Below, in pieces: positions 35,646-43,110 of a DNA stretch of 64,000 bases. The notes below the pieces were generated by a model. The model was not told the origin of the DNA. It saw nothing but the letters and a program-made list of their open reading frames with translations, and made no database searches. Each line of letters begins with the position of its first letter. Positions within the stretch are counted from its first letter, which is position 1. A program made the position numbers and the translations under genes. Source of the stretch: Kiloniella laminariae DSM 19542 (GTDB taxonomy: Bacteria; Pseudomonadota; Alphaproteobacteria; Kiloniellales; Kiloniellaceae); assembly GCF_000374005.1 (NCBI RefSeq), contig NZ_KB893146.1, positions 42,410-106,409 of the forward strand, in the 5' to 3' direction.

Positions 35646-37034
35646 ATGGAACGATACGAACTGATTGTGATTGGCAGTGGCCCCTCGGGACGTCGCGCGG
35701 CGGTGCAGGCGGCAAAGTGGAACAAGCGGGTACTGGTGATCGAAAAAAGCCCTGCGATCGGCGGGGTGTCGGTTCACACTGGAACACTCCCGAGCAAGAC
35801 ACTGCGCGAGACGGTACTGAATCTTTCAGGCTGGCGCGAGCGCACCTTTTATGGCCGCTCCTATCGGGTCAAGGACAACATCACGGCTGCTGACCTGCTG
35901 GAACGTCTGCATATGACGCTGGAACACGAGGTTGAAAACCTCGAACATCAGTTCGTGCGTAACAAGGTCGACTGGGCCCATGGCCTGGCCCATTTTGTTG
36001 ATCCCAATACCCTTGAGATCGTTGATGAAGCTGGTGAAACTACCCGGGTCCAGGGGGACAAGATCCTGATTGCGACCGGGACACAGCCGCACCGACCGGA
36101 CTATATTCCCTTTGATGGGGAAACCATTATCGACAGCGATGAAATTATCGAACTGAAAAACCTGCCCCGCTCGCTTGCCGTGATTGGGGCCGGAGTGATC
36201 GGCATCGAGTATGCCACGATTTTCAGTGCGCTGGATGTTACGGTTACCGTTATCGAACCCCGCGATACCATGCTCGATTTTATCGATCGGGAAATCATCG
36301 CCGAGTTTACCCATCTTCTCCGCCTGCAAAATGTGACCTTCCGTTTTGGTCAGGGTGTCGAGAAGATCGAAAAAACGGTGAACGGTGGCAGTATTATCCA
36401 TCTGGAAAACAAGCGGATCGTCAAAGCAGATATGGTGCTGTTTTCGGCCGGGCGTATGGGGGCAACGGACAAGCTCGGGCTTGACAAAGCCGGAGTGCCA
36501 ACGGATCACCGCCAGCGGATCAAGGTGAATGAACACTTTCAGACCGAGGTGCCGCATATCTATGCCGCCGGGGATGTTATCGGCTTTCCCAGTCTGGCAT
36601 CTACTTCGATGGAACAGGGCCGGATTGTCGCCTGTCATGCTTTTGAGCAGGACGCCTATGATGCACCGGAATACTTCCCTTACGGGGTTTATTCTGTTCC
36701 CGAAATCTCGACGGTCGGGATGTCAGAAGAAGAAGTCCAGCAACGCGGCATCCCCTACGAATGTGGGGTGTGCCATTTCCGCGAAACAGCCCGTGGCCAG
36801 ATCATGGGCCTAAGCAGCGGGATGATGAAGATGATCTTCTCACTCAAGACCCGCCGTTTGCTGGGCGTCCACATTGTGGGTGAAGGGGCAACAGAGCTGA
36901 TCCACATCGGGCAGGCGGTGCTGAACCTTAAAGGCACTCTCGAGTATTTCGTCGAGAATACCTTTAACTATCCAACACTTGCAGAGGCCTACAAGGTTGC
37001 GGCATTAGATGCCTGGAACCGTATGCCTCATTAG
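35646..37034 (+). CDS. sthA: Soluble pyridine nucleotide transhydrogenase SthA
   Basis: A 462-residue flavoprotein of the disulfide-reductase superfamily that exchanges hydride between NADPH and NAD+. FAD- and NAD-binding motifs are IVIGSGPSGRRAAVQAAKWNKRVLVIEK and AVIGAGVIGIEYATIF; the C-terminal ENTFNYPTLAEAYKVAALDAWNR pattern is SthA-specific. In place of the redox disulfide Cx4C it has VSVHTGTLPSK, with neither cysteine; E. coli SthA keeps the first. The missing pair fits a transhydrogenase, not a dihydrolipoamide dehydrogenase. The start is ATG 35646 behind GGTGGGA. A 10-base stem encloses its stop codon. Confidence 0.92.
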   Translation: MERYELIVIGSGPSGRRAAVQAAKWNKRVLVIEKSPAIGGVSVHTGTLPSKTLRETVLNLSGWRERTFYGRSYRVKDNITAADLLERLHMTLEHEVENLEHQFVRNKVDWAHGLAHFVDPNTLEIVDEAGETTRVQGDKILIATGTQPHRPDYIPFDGETIIDSDEIIELKNLPRSLAVIGAGVIGIEYATIFSALDVTVTVIEPRDTMLDFIDREIIAEFTHLLRLQNVTFRFGQGVEKIEKTVNGGSIIHLENKRIVKADMVLFSAGRMGATDKLGLDKAGVPTDHRQRIKVNEHFQTEVPHIYAAGDVIGFPSLASTSMEQGRIVACHAFEQDAYDAPEYFPYGVYSVPEISTVGMSEEEVQQRGIPYECGVCHFRETARGQIMGLSSGMMKMIFSLKTRRLLGVHIVGEGATELIHIGQAVLNLKGTLEYFVENTFNYPTLAEAYKVAALDAWNRMPH

Positions 37035-37045
37035 AAGGCATACGG
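37019..37045 (+). repeat. Hairpin enclosing the sthA stop codon
   Basis: CCGTATGCCT (37019-37028) is the exact reverse complement of AGGCATACGG (37036-37045). The 7-base loop contains the sthA stop codon TAG (37032-37034). There is no T-run on either strand, so it may stabilise the mRNA 3' end or separate the convergent transcripts of sthA and the PEP-mutase-family gene, more than act as a standard terminator. Confidence 0.65.
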
Positions 37046-37058
37046 TGAGTTGCAATAG

Positions 37059-37835
37059 CTAACGTATGTTCTGATAATTTTCTGCCAGCACTTTCATAAG
37101 ATGGAAATAAGGCCTTGGGCCGTAGCTTATTCTTGAGGCTCCCAGAGAGGCGAGCGTGGCAAGATCGGGTGAAACATCTGTTTTCATGACGTTTACCGGA
37201 AGGGCAACGGCTTCACAGATCCCGGCGATCAAGTCAGCATCGACCAGACCGGGAACGAAAAAGCCACTGGCCCCGGCCTCTTTGAAGGCTGCAGCACGTT
37301 CAATGGCCTGCTGAACCAATCCGGTATGCTTGTCTCGATCGGTCTCTTTTAAAAAGAGATCGGTCCGGGCGTTGATAAAAAACGGCAGGCCTTTGGTCTC
37401 GGCTGTTTGCCTGATGGCCGTGATACGCTTTTGCTGGATCTCAACCGCATAGAGGTCTGTTTTTCCGACCTGCTGGTCTTCAAAATTAATCCCGACAGCT
37501 CCGGCAGAAATGATCCGGGTCACGTTCTTCGCCAGGGTTTCGCAATCTTCTGCATAGCCCCCTTCAAAATCAATGCTGACGGGGAGCTCTACTGTTGACA
37601 CAATCCGTTCAGCGATGCTTGCCAGCAGCTCGAGTGGCAGAGCTTCTCCGTCGGGATATCCCTGTGCCGCAGCGACGGACCAGCTGCCTGTTGCGATGGC
37701 TTTGGCCTCGGTTTCGGCAAGCGCTTTGGCTCCGCCAGCATCCCAGATGTTGTAGAGGACCAGAGGATCGCCCTTAATGTGGAGAGAGGCAAAAGTGCGG
37801 GCTTTGTCAATTTGTGATTTCTGAATTTCAGTCAT
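37059..37835 (-). CDS. Isocitrate lyase / PEP mutase family protein
   Basis: A 258-residue TIM-barrel enzyme of the ICL/PEPM superfamily. Landmarks are LYNIWDAGGAKALAE near the start, SIDFEGGYAEDCETLAKNV, GINFEDQQ and INARTDLFL. The catalytic KKCGH loop of isocitrate lyase is absent, so it belongs to the shorter carboxyphosphonoenolpyruvate-mutase or oxaloacetate/2-methylisocitrate-lyase-like branch; the exact substrate is unknown. It starts 18 bases after the ada stop on the same strand, so it is co-transcribed with ada. It is convergent with sthA. Confidence 0.85.
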   Translation of the reverse strand: MTEIQKSQIDKARTFASLHIKGDPLVLYNIWDAGGAKALAETEAKAIATGSWSVAAAQGYPDGEALPLELLASIAERIVSTVELPVSIDFEGGYAEDCETLAKNVTRIISAGAVGINFEDQQVGKTDLYAVEIQQKRITAIRQTAETKGLPFFINARTDLFLKETDRDKHTGLVQQAIERAAAFKEAGASGFFVPGLVDADLIAGICEAVALPVNVMKTDVSPDLATLASLGASRISYGPRPYFHLMKVLAENYQNIR

Positions 37836-37853
37836 AAAAATCTCTGCAAATTA

Positions 37854-38915
37854 TCATTGAGGTTTAGCGGAAACTCGGTGTTCAAGTTCAATAAGTTTCT
37901 GTTTGCGCCAGATACCTCCACCATATCCGGTTAAGGAGCCATCTGCGCCAATGACACGGTGGCAGGGGATAACGATGGCAATCTGGTTGGCACCGTTCGC
38001 CTGCGCAACAGCACGTGTCGCTGTTGGTCGTCCTATCCTGCGGGCAATGTCGCTGTAACTGCGGGTCTCCCCGGCGGGTATTTCCCGCAGCGCCTGCCAG
38101 ACACTGCGCGTGAAATCGGTTCCGTGCAAGACCAGAGAGACATCAAAGGTCCGGGTTTCTGCCTTGAAAAATGTATCGAGTTCTGACTCTATCTGCTCGG
38201 TAGGGGGGTAGCGTCCAAACCCCAAATTTCCTCGGGACATCTTGCGCAGTTTTTGCAGCTGTGTGGGCAGCGCTTTGCGGTCGGCAAATTCCAACAGGTG
38301 CAGAGCTGATTTATCGCTCACAGCAATCATGGCCCCCAGAGGTGTGTCAATCCAGTCGGCTCTGAGCAGGGCATCCTTGGTGAAACTGGCCGGGGTGGTC
38401 CCCAGAAGCTTGGCAAAGGCTGTTCTAAAGGCGCTGGGGGAGGAAAAACCGGCATCAAGCTGGGCGTCAATCATGCGACCTCCGCTGGAAAGAGTTTCAA
38501 AACCATCTCGGATGCGCGAACGCCGGGCCATTTCCAGAAAGGTCATGCCAAAGTGCCTTTTGAAAAGACGGCGTATGGTTGAAGGGTCCAGACCAAGCCG
38601 GACAATGTCGTCTTCTCCCCAACGGTAGGCTGGATCTTTTTCCAGAGCTGTGAGCAGCTGCTGGATTGAAGGGTCGGTTTCGGCTGCCGGGGCCAGGGGG
38701 TAACAGCGTTTGCAAGGACGATACCCGGCATCGATACACTCGGCCACGGTATCAAAAAAATGGCAATTCTCTGACTTTGGTTTGCGGGCCGGACAGGTCA
38801 GACGGCAGAAAACGCCTGTGGATTTGACGCCAACAAAGGCGCGGCCATCATAAGCCGGATTGCGTTCAACCAGAGCGGTATAAAGGGTGTTGTGATCAGG
38901 AGACTGGAATAACAT
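37854..38915 (-). CDS. ada: Ada: methylphosphotriester-sensing regulator / O6-methylguanine-DNA methyltransferase
   Basis: A 353-residue adaptive-response protein. The N-terminal zinc module has the four cysteines FCRLTC and PCKRC; one of them takes methyl groups from DNA phosphotriesters. The AraC-type helix-turn-helix (about 90-170) follows, then the methyltransferase domain with active-site IPCHRVIG and YGGGIWRKQKLIELE. It repairs alkylated DNA and activates its own operon. I use the ATG at 38915; an in-frame ATG at 38954 would add 13 residues. The product of the next gene, a PEP-mutase-family enzyme, is co-transcribed. No alkA or alkB is in the window. Confidence 0.93.
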   Translation of the reverse strand: MLFQSPDHNTLYTALVERNPAYDGRAFVGVKSTGVFCRLTCPARKPKSENCHFFDTVAECIDAGYRPCKRCYPLAPAAETDPSIQQLLTALEKDPAYRWGEDDIVRLGLDPSTIRRLFKRHFGMTFLEMARRSRIRDGFETLSSGGRMIDAQLDAGFSSPSAFRTAFAKLLGTTPASFTKDALLRADWIDTPLGAMIAVSDKSALHLLEFADRKALPTQLQKLRKMSRGNLGFGRYPPTEQIESELDTFFKAETRTFDVSLVLHGTDFTRSVWQALREIPAGETRSYSDIARRIGRPTATRAVAQANGANQIAIVIPCHRVIGADGSLTGYGGGIWRKQKLIELEHRVSAKPQ

Positions 38916-39111
38916 GGATAAGCGATCTGTTGCTGGAACAATAGAGAATATCATATCTTTTTATGAAAAGACTGTCCGTCCAGGATCGGGCAGTTATTAA
39001 ATATAATTTCACGGGTAGTGTTATCGGGTCGCAAGAGTTTTTTTGTGACGGGTCTTTTTTCAAAACTCTGTGAAGCTTGCACCGCAATCCTGGTGATGTT
39101 AATAGGGAATC
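38916..39111. other. Gap between ada and the trpS leader
   Basis: This is the divergent promoter region of ada (leftward) and trpS (rightward). A perfect TATAAT at 39002-39007 could be a -10 element for the trpS leader transcript, but I find no good -35 at the right distance. The Shine-Dalgarno AGGGA (39104-39108) for the leader peptide closes the region. With the leader, 356 bases lie between ada and trpS. Confidence 0.5.
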
Positions 39112-39162
39112 ATGAAACAGCATCGCACAGTATCACCCCTGAATTGGTGGCGTTCCGAATAG
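39112..39162 (+). CDS. Trp-rich leader peptide of trpS
   Basis: A 16-codon reading frame, MKQHRTVSPLNWWRSE, with tandem Trp codons TGG TGG at 39145-39150 and stop TAG at 39160-39162. AGGGA (39104-39108) stands in front of its ATG. The peptide is followed by competing RNA hairpins and a terminator before trpS, the classical layout of a ribosome-mediated attenuator. When charged Trp-tRNA is scarce the ribosome would stall on the two Trp codons. Two adjacent Trp codons in a 16-codon frame are very unlikely by chance directly upstream of a Trp-tRNA synthetase gene. It is too short for standard gene finders. Confidence 0.85.
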   Translation: MKQHRTVSPLNWWRSE

Positions 39163-39230
39163 GAGCGGCGCGATAATATTTCATGTTTTGATTTTATGTT
39201 TGAGCCGCCATATGGGCGGCTTTTCTATTT
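39151..39230 (+). promoter_or_regulatory. Trp attenuator: 1:2, 2:3 and 3:4 pairings
   Basis: Region 1 CGTTCC (39151-39156) pairs with region 2 GGAGCG (39162-39167; one G-U). Region 2 GCGGC (39165-39169) can instead pair with region 3 GCCGC (39204-39208). Region 3 GCCGCC (39204-39209) pairs with region 4 GGCGGC (39215-39220), loop ATATG, followed by TTTTCTATTT. A ribosome stalled on the Trp codons (39145-39150) covers region 1 and frees 2:3, allowing read-through; a ribosome at the stop codon (39160-39162) covers region 2 and lets the terminator form. Confidence 0.82.
39204..39230 (+). terminator. Rho-independent attenuator terminator upstream of trpS
   Basis: A 6-base all-GC stem (GCCGCC/GGCGGC, loop ATATG) is directly followed by TTTTCTATTT. 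It lies 42 bases upstream of the trpS start, so it can only stop transcription before trpS, not after a gene. A second GGCGGC (39245-39250) could pair alternatively with the same 5' arm. Confidence 0.85.
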
Positions 39231-39249
39231 CTGCAGCATCATGTGGCGG

Positions 39250-39268
39250 CTTTCTTTATTGGAGAAAG
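39250..39268 (+). promoter_or_regulatory. Hairpin covering the trpS Shine-Dalgarno
   Basis: CTTTCT (39250-39255) pairs with AGAAAG (39263-39268). The trpS Shine-Dalgarno GGAG (39261-39264) straddles the loop and 3' arm, so translation may also be damped. The stem is weak (A-T rich), hence low confidence. Confidence 0.35.
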
Positions 39269-39271
39269 TAA

Positions 39272-40282
39272 ATGTCACATTCCATGCCTGTCATCTTGAC
39301 AGGAGATCGAACAACCGGGCCTCTTCATATCGGGCACTACGCAGGTTCGCTGCGAAACCGTCTGCGTTTTCAACATGATCACGAACAGTACCTGCTTTTG
39401 GCGGACATGCAGGCACTGACCGATAATGCGAGCAATATAGCAAAGGTACGTTCCAATGTGCTGGAAGTCGCATTGGACTATCTTGCTATTGGCATCGATC
39501 CAACACAGTCTACCGTCTGTCTGCAGTCTCAGCTTCCTGCTCTGGCCGAACTGTCGATGCTCTATCTGAATTTTGTGACGGTGGCACGACTGGAACGAAA
39601 CCCGACAATCCGTGAGGAGATCAGAGCACGGGGGTTTGGTCGAGACATTCCCGCTGGTTTTCTCTGTTATCCTGCTGCGCAAGCGGCTGACATCACGGCT
39701 TTCAAAGCGACAATTGTTCCCGTTGGGGAGGATCAGGTGCCGATCCTGGAGCAAACCAATGAAATCATCCGGCGGATTAACGGGGCAGCGGGCAAGTCTG
39801 TTCTGCCGGAGGTGTCGGCTGTTGTTTCAAAATCCGGTCGTTTGCCGGGGATCAACGGCAAGGCCAAGATGAGCAAATCTCTTGGAAATGCGATTGCACT
39901 TTCAGCATCGCCAGATGAAATTTCGGTGGCAGTGAAGCAGATGTTTACCGACCCCAATCACTTGCGGATAGAGGACCCGGGCCAGGTCGAAGGTAACACG
40001 GTCTTTACCTACCTTGATGCTTTTGATGAAGATCGAGCAGAGGTAGAGCGTTTGAAGATGGCGTATCGTAAAGGTGGTCTTGGCGATGTGCGCCTAAAAC
40101 GTCGGCTTGACGAGATTCTGCAGAACTTGCTGGGACCTATTCGGGAAAGGCGTGCTCTATTGTCACGAGACCTTGACTATGTAGAGCAGGTGATCCTTGA
40201 AGGAACAGAGCGAGCCCAGAGCCTTACAGCAGCAACTTATGCTGAAGTGACCGCTGCACTGGGGCTTTTCAGGTTTCAATAG
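39272..40282 (+). CDS. trpS: Tryptophanyl-tRNA synthetase, Gram-positive/auxiliary type
   Basis: A 336-residue class I synthetase that charges tRNA-Trp. HIGH is HIGH at 19-22 ([15 protein letters not shown]); KMSKS is in [12 protein letters not shown]. The stretches [50 protein letters not shown] and [18 protein letters not shown] resemble the TrpRS type of Gram-positives such as staphylococci and streptococci, more than E. coli TrpS. Auxiliary enzymes of related type give indolmycin resistance in some bacteria. GGAG (39261-39264) lies before the ATG. It is preceded by a Trp attenuator. Whether the genome has another, housekeeping trpS cannot be seen here; an auxiliary role is inferred. Confidence 0.92.
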   Translation: MSHSMPVILTGDRTTGPLHIGHYAGSLRNRLRFQHDHEQYLLLADMQALTDNASNIAKVRSNVLEVALDYLAIGIDPTQSTVCLQSQLPALAELSMLYLNFVTVARLERNPTIREEIRARGFGRDIPAGFLCYPAAQAADITAFKATIVPVGEDQVPILEQTNEIIRRINGAAGKSVLPEVSAVVSKSGRLPGINGKAKMSKSLGNAIALSASPDEISVAVKQMFTDPNHLRIEDPGQVEGNTVFTYLDAFDEDRAEVERLKMAYRKGGLGDVRLKRRLDEILQNLLGPIRERRALLSRDLDYVEQVILEGTERAQSLTAATYAEVTAALGLFRFQ

Positions 40283-40324
40283 AGACTGTCCGGGGAGCTT
40301 CGGCCCTATTGTGTCTGTTTGGCA

Positions 40325-40795
40325 TTATTCACTTTGAATTACCGATTCATGCGTAACCGGAAAGTTGAGGGAGCGGGCGACAAAACACATTTCAGATGCC
40401 TTATGGTGCAGCTCCCGGGCTTTGGCAGGATCAGAAGCTGCTGTGATCGTAATCTCGGGCTTAAGCGTGGCGGCGGTAAACTGGCCGCTGCCATCCCGGT
40501 TCATGGTCATGGTGGCGCTGGCCTTGTCTTCATAATGAGTGACAACAATGTTGTTCACCGCGCAGAGGTGCAGATACCAGAGCATATGGCAGGAGGAAAT
40601 GGCACTGAGCAGCATGTCTTCGGGATTGTGCCGGCCTGGGTCACCGCGAAAGGCGGGATCGGACGAGCCGGGTAACACGGGTTTTCCTGTGATTGCGATC
40701 TCATAGTTCCGGTCGTAGGTTTTATAGTCGGCTGTTCCGCTGCCGCGATTTCCAGTCCAGACCAGATGAGTTTGATAATGGTGTTCTTGGGACAT
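40325..40795 (-). CDS. OsmC family peroxiredoxin
   Basis: A 156-residue OsmC/Ohr-type protein. The two redox cysteines are in SSCHMLWYLHLCA and EMCFVARS; the fold start HLVWTGNRGSGTADYKTYDRNYEI is typical. Such proteins reduce organic hydroperoxides with thiol help in the cytoplasm. It ends 42 bases after the convergent trpS stop, and an alpha/beta-hydrolase gene lies 57 bases upstream on the same strand, so the two may form an operon. The protein length is somewhat larger than E. coli OsmC (143). Confidence 0.88.
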   Translation of the reverse strand: MSQEHHYQTHLVWTGNRGSGTADYKTYDRNYEIAITGKPVLPGSSDPAFRGDPGRHNPEDMLLSAISSCHMLWYLHLCAVNNIVVTHYEDKASATMTMNRDGSGQFTAATLKPEITITAASDPAKARELHHKASEMCFVARSLNFPVTHESVIQSE

Positions 40796-40852
40796 GTTCT
40801 TGCCTGTATCTCATAAGGGGGCGAAAAGTGTGCATGATTTGTTAGCAGCTTA

Positions 40853-41596
40853 TTATCGGCAGCATTTCAGGACAGACTGCGCAAAAATTTCTGGTTCCTG
40901 CAACATCATCAGGTGGCCCGTTCCTGGAATCACAATGTCTTCTGTTGCCATTTCACGCACCCATTCCGGGACATCCCATCCTGAAGCAGAGTTTTCGCCT
41001 GCGATCAGGCTGAAGGGCATATCGGAGCGCAGGAGGTCTCGGATGATATTAAGATATTCCAGATTGTCGGTGGCTTGTACCACAGCCCTGGCTTGGGCCT
41101 TGATGGTAGAGGCTGGTTGGTTGCCAAGCCAGCTATAAGCCAGTGCTGAGGTCCAGTCGGTTATCTCGACACCGGAGGTGGCGATCCAGCCGTCGGAATC
41201 TACTTTGTACCCCTGGATAATTTCCTCGACCTCGGGCAGAGCTGTTCTGGAAATTTTTTCTGACCAGAAGGCGTCCTTCAGGGTGAAGTTTCCTTCAACC
41301 GAGATCAGGGAGGCGACCAGTTCGGGGTGACGCTTAACCAAAAAAACAGCCACCGCCCCGCCGACAGAATGACCCACAAGATTAACGGGGCCGAGATTGT
41401 TGGATGTAATGTAGGTTGCGATGTGTTCTGCCTGATCGGTCAGGACAAGCCTGTCTGTCGGCTGCTCTGCAAGAGATCCATATCCAATCAGGTCTGGTGT
41501 ATGGATGTCCATATCCAGATGGACAAAAGGGGTCAGGATCTGGGGCACCTTGAGGTTCCCGAACAGGCCATGGATGAGGAGAGTCGGACGCGTCAT
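40853..41596 (-). CDS. Alpha/beta hydrolase
   Basis: A 247-residue alpha/beta-hydrolase-fold enzyme. The oxyanion region LLIHGLFGN, nucleophile elbow GHSVGG and the C-terminal His in PGTGHLMMLQEPE are present, giving a complete Ser-Asp-His set. There is no signal peptide, so it is cytoplasmic; the substrate is unknown (an ester, lactone or haloalkane-like compound). It is divergent from a LysR gene (170-base AT-rich gap), which is its likely regulator. The OsmC gene follows after 57 bases on the same strand. Confidence 0.85.
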   Translation of the reverse strand: MTRPTLLIHGLFGNLKVPQILTPFVHLDMDIHTPDLIGYGSLAEQPTDRLVLTDQAEHIATYITSNNLGPVNLVGHSVGGAVAVFLVKRHPELVASLISVEGNFTLKDAFWSEKISRTALPEVEEIIQGYKVDSDGWIATSGVEITDWTSALAYSWLGNQPASTIKAQARAVVQATDNLEYLNIIRDLLRSDMPFSLIAGENSASGWDVPEWVREMATEDIVIPGTGHLMMLQEPEIFAQSVLKCCR

Positions 41597-41766
41597 TGAA
41601 TTGCTCTTTGATGGATTTAAAATACGAATACGGAGAGTTCGGATCTGATTGATGTGGGAAATACGATGCAGAAATTTCTCTTGTTGCCAAATTATAATCG
41701 AGAAGTATTTTGATTAAAAATATTTGTTTTTTAACATTATCAATACAAAAATGAATTGATTGGCTG

Positions 41767-42648
41767 ATGAGTGATTGGGATGATTATCGATATTTTCAGG
41801 CCGTTGTAACGCAGGGAAGCTTTTCGGCTGCGGCCCGGGTTCTGGATGTAACCCAACCTACTATTGGCAGGCGGATTGCAGGGTTGGAGGAGCGGCTTGG
41901 ACAGGAGCTGTTCGAGCGTGATGGCAAGTATGTCCGTCTGACCGGTTATGGACGGTTGCTTGCTGACAAGATTGAGCCATTGGTGGCCAGTGCGGGCCGG
42001 CTGGAGCGCGAACTGGAAGGCTTTGGGGATAACCTGTTACCCCCTGTGCGCCTGACCAGTACAGACGGTCTGGCGCTCTATTGGCTTCCGGAAGTCTTGG
42101 CGACTTTCCATCTGAAGGAGCCGGATATTCCTTACCTGTTGTTACCGGGCAACAGCTTTGAAAATGTTGCCAAGCGCGAGGTTGATATCGCCTTTCGTAC
42201 CGGGGGCGGCAGTACGGCTGGATTGCTGGAAGAAAACTTGTTGGAGCTGGACTATGGTCTCTGGGCTTCAGAATCCTATCTGGCACGGCGAGGGCACCCC
42301 ACTTCCGAAGCTGATCTGGAAAACCACCTGTTGGTCACCTTTTCCGAAAATTATATGGGTCTGGATACCATGCGGCTGTTCCGATCTGAGCAGCTGGCAA
42401 AAAACATTGTCTTCCGGTCTGATAATGTCGCGGTTCAGGCACGGGCGGCCCAGGCGGGATTCGGCATCGCCATCCTTCCGGATTATCTGGCGGCAAAGCA
42501 GGAAAGCCTGATCAGACTTTCCTGGCCGTCGGCGTTGGTTTCAACCCGCATTACCATGCTCGCCCACCCCTCAGCGCTGGAGAGCCCCTCGATTATGAAG
42601 GTGTGGGATTACCTGCTGTCACTGAAGGGGCGGCTGATTATCAAATGA
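41767..42648 (+). CDS. LysR family transcriptional regulator
   Basis: A 293-residue LysR-type regulator: YRYFQAVVTQGSFSAAARVLDVTQPTIGRRIAGLEERLGQELFERD is the DNA-binding domain, followed by the effector-binding domain with the late GFGIAILPDYLA. It is divergent from the alpha/beta-hydrolase gene and probably controls it; the gap (41597-41766) is strongly AT-rich. The start codon ATG at 41767 has no strong Shine-Dalgarno, but the N-terminus fits the family exactly. The effector is unknown. Confidence 0.88.
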   Translation: MSDWDDYRYFQAVVTQGSFSAAARVLDVTQPTIGRRIAGLEERLGQELFERDGKYVRLTGYGRLLADKIEPLVASAGRLERELEGFGDNLLPPVRLTSTDGLALYWLPEVLATFHLKEPDIPYLLLPGNSFENVAKREVDIAFRTGGGSTAGLLEENLLELDYGLWASESYLARRGHPTSEADLENHLLVTFSENYMGLDTMRLFRSEQLAKNIVFRSDNVAVQARAAQAGFGIAILPDYLAAKQESLIRLSWPSALVSTRITMLAHPSALESPSIMKVWDYLLSLKGRLIIK

Positions 42649-42685
42649 CAAATGCAGAGTTCTTTTGTGCTCCGTATCTCGAACC

Positions 42686-43090
42686 TTAGAGGTGTTGTGA
42701 ACGAAGCCTATTTTTGACAAATGGTGCAACTGCGATCAAGAGAAGCGCGAAAATAACAAGGATCGGGGACGATCGGCAGCCCTCTTGGACTGCAGATTGG
42801 TAAACAGCATCTGGGAAAAGCCACTCGCTTAAAAGGAAGGCTGCAATCAATGTAGATATTGCTGTATTACTCAAACGAAGCAGGCGGTTGGGGAATCTCG
42901 TTGAAACAAGACATAAGAAAATCAGAAAAATGCCGAGTGGTGTGGTGAAGAATAAAAGCTCATCTATTGTATCCACTGATCCTTGCTGTGGAGCCCAGCT
43001 TGGTACTTCTTTATCACATACTTCTGACCAAGCTGCATTCGGTCCCATAAGGAGGAGAGGTAAGGTGTAGGTGAAGAGTCTGGTGTTCAT
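42686..43090 (-). CDS. Small membrane protein, unknown function
   Basis: A 134-residue protein I do not recognise. A signal peptide-like start (residues 1-22, ending AWS) is followed by three hydrophobic segments (about 45-62, 71-92 and 107-124). Two cysteines (Cys25 and one near residue 104) fall in segments that would face the periplasm and might form a disulfide. GGTGG precedes the ATG. It is the last gene of a minus-strand operon, 20 bases after the uronate-dehydrogenase-like gene. Its base composition does not stand out. Confidence 0.6.
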   Translation of the reverse strand: MNTRLFTYTLPLLLMGPNAAWSEVCDKEVPSWAPQQGSVDTIDELLFFTTPLGIFLIFLCLVSTRFPNRLLRLSNTAISTLIAAFLLSEWLFPDAVYQSAVQEGCRSSPILVIFALLLIAVAPFVKNRLRSQHL

Positions 43091-43110
43091 GTTTCCACCC
43101 GCTTGTTTAT

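Noticed and set aside
35826..36638. 270-codon open frame antisense to sthA
   Set aside because: It lies wholly inside sthA, has no Shine-Dalgarno or family features, and is a shadow frame.
39078..39106. TTGCAC-N17-TAATAG as promoter of the trpS leader
   Set aside because: It would start transcription at about the leader ATG and remove its Shine-Dalgarno, so it cannot serve this attenuator.
39243..39250. Second GGCGGC-TTTCT as an additional terminator
   Set aside because: It has no 5' arm of its own; it can only compete for the arm at 39204-39209.
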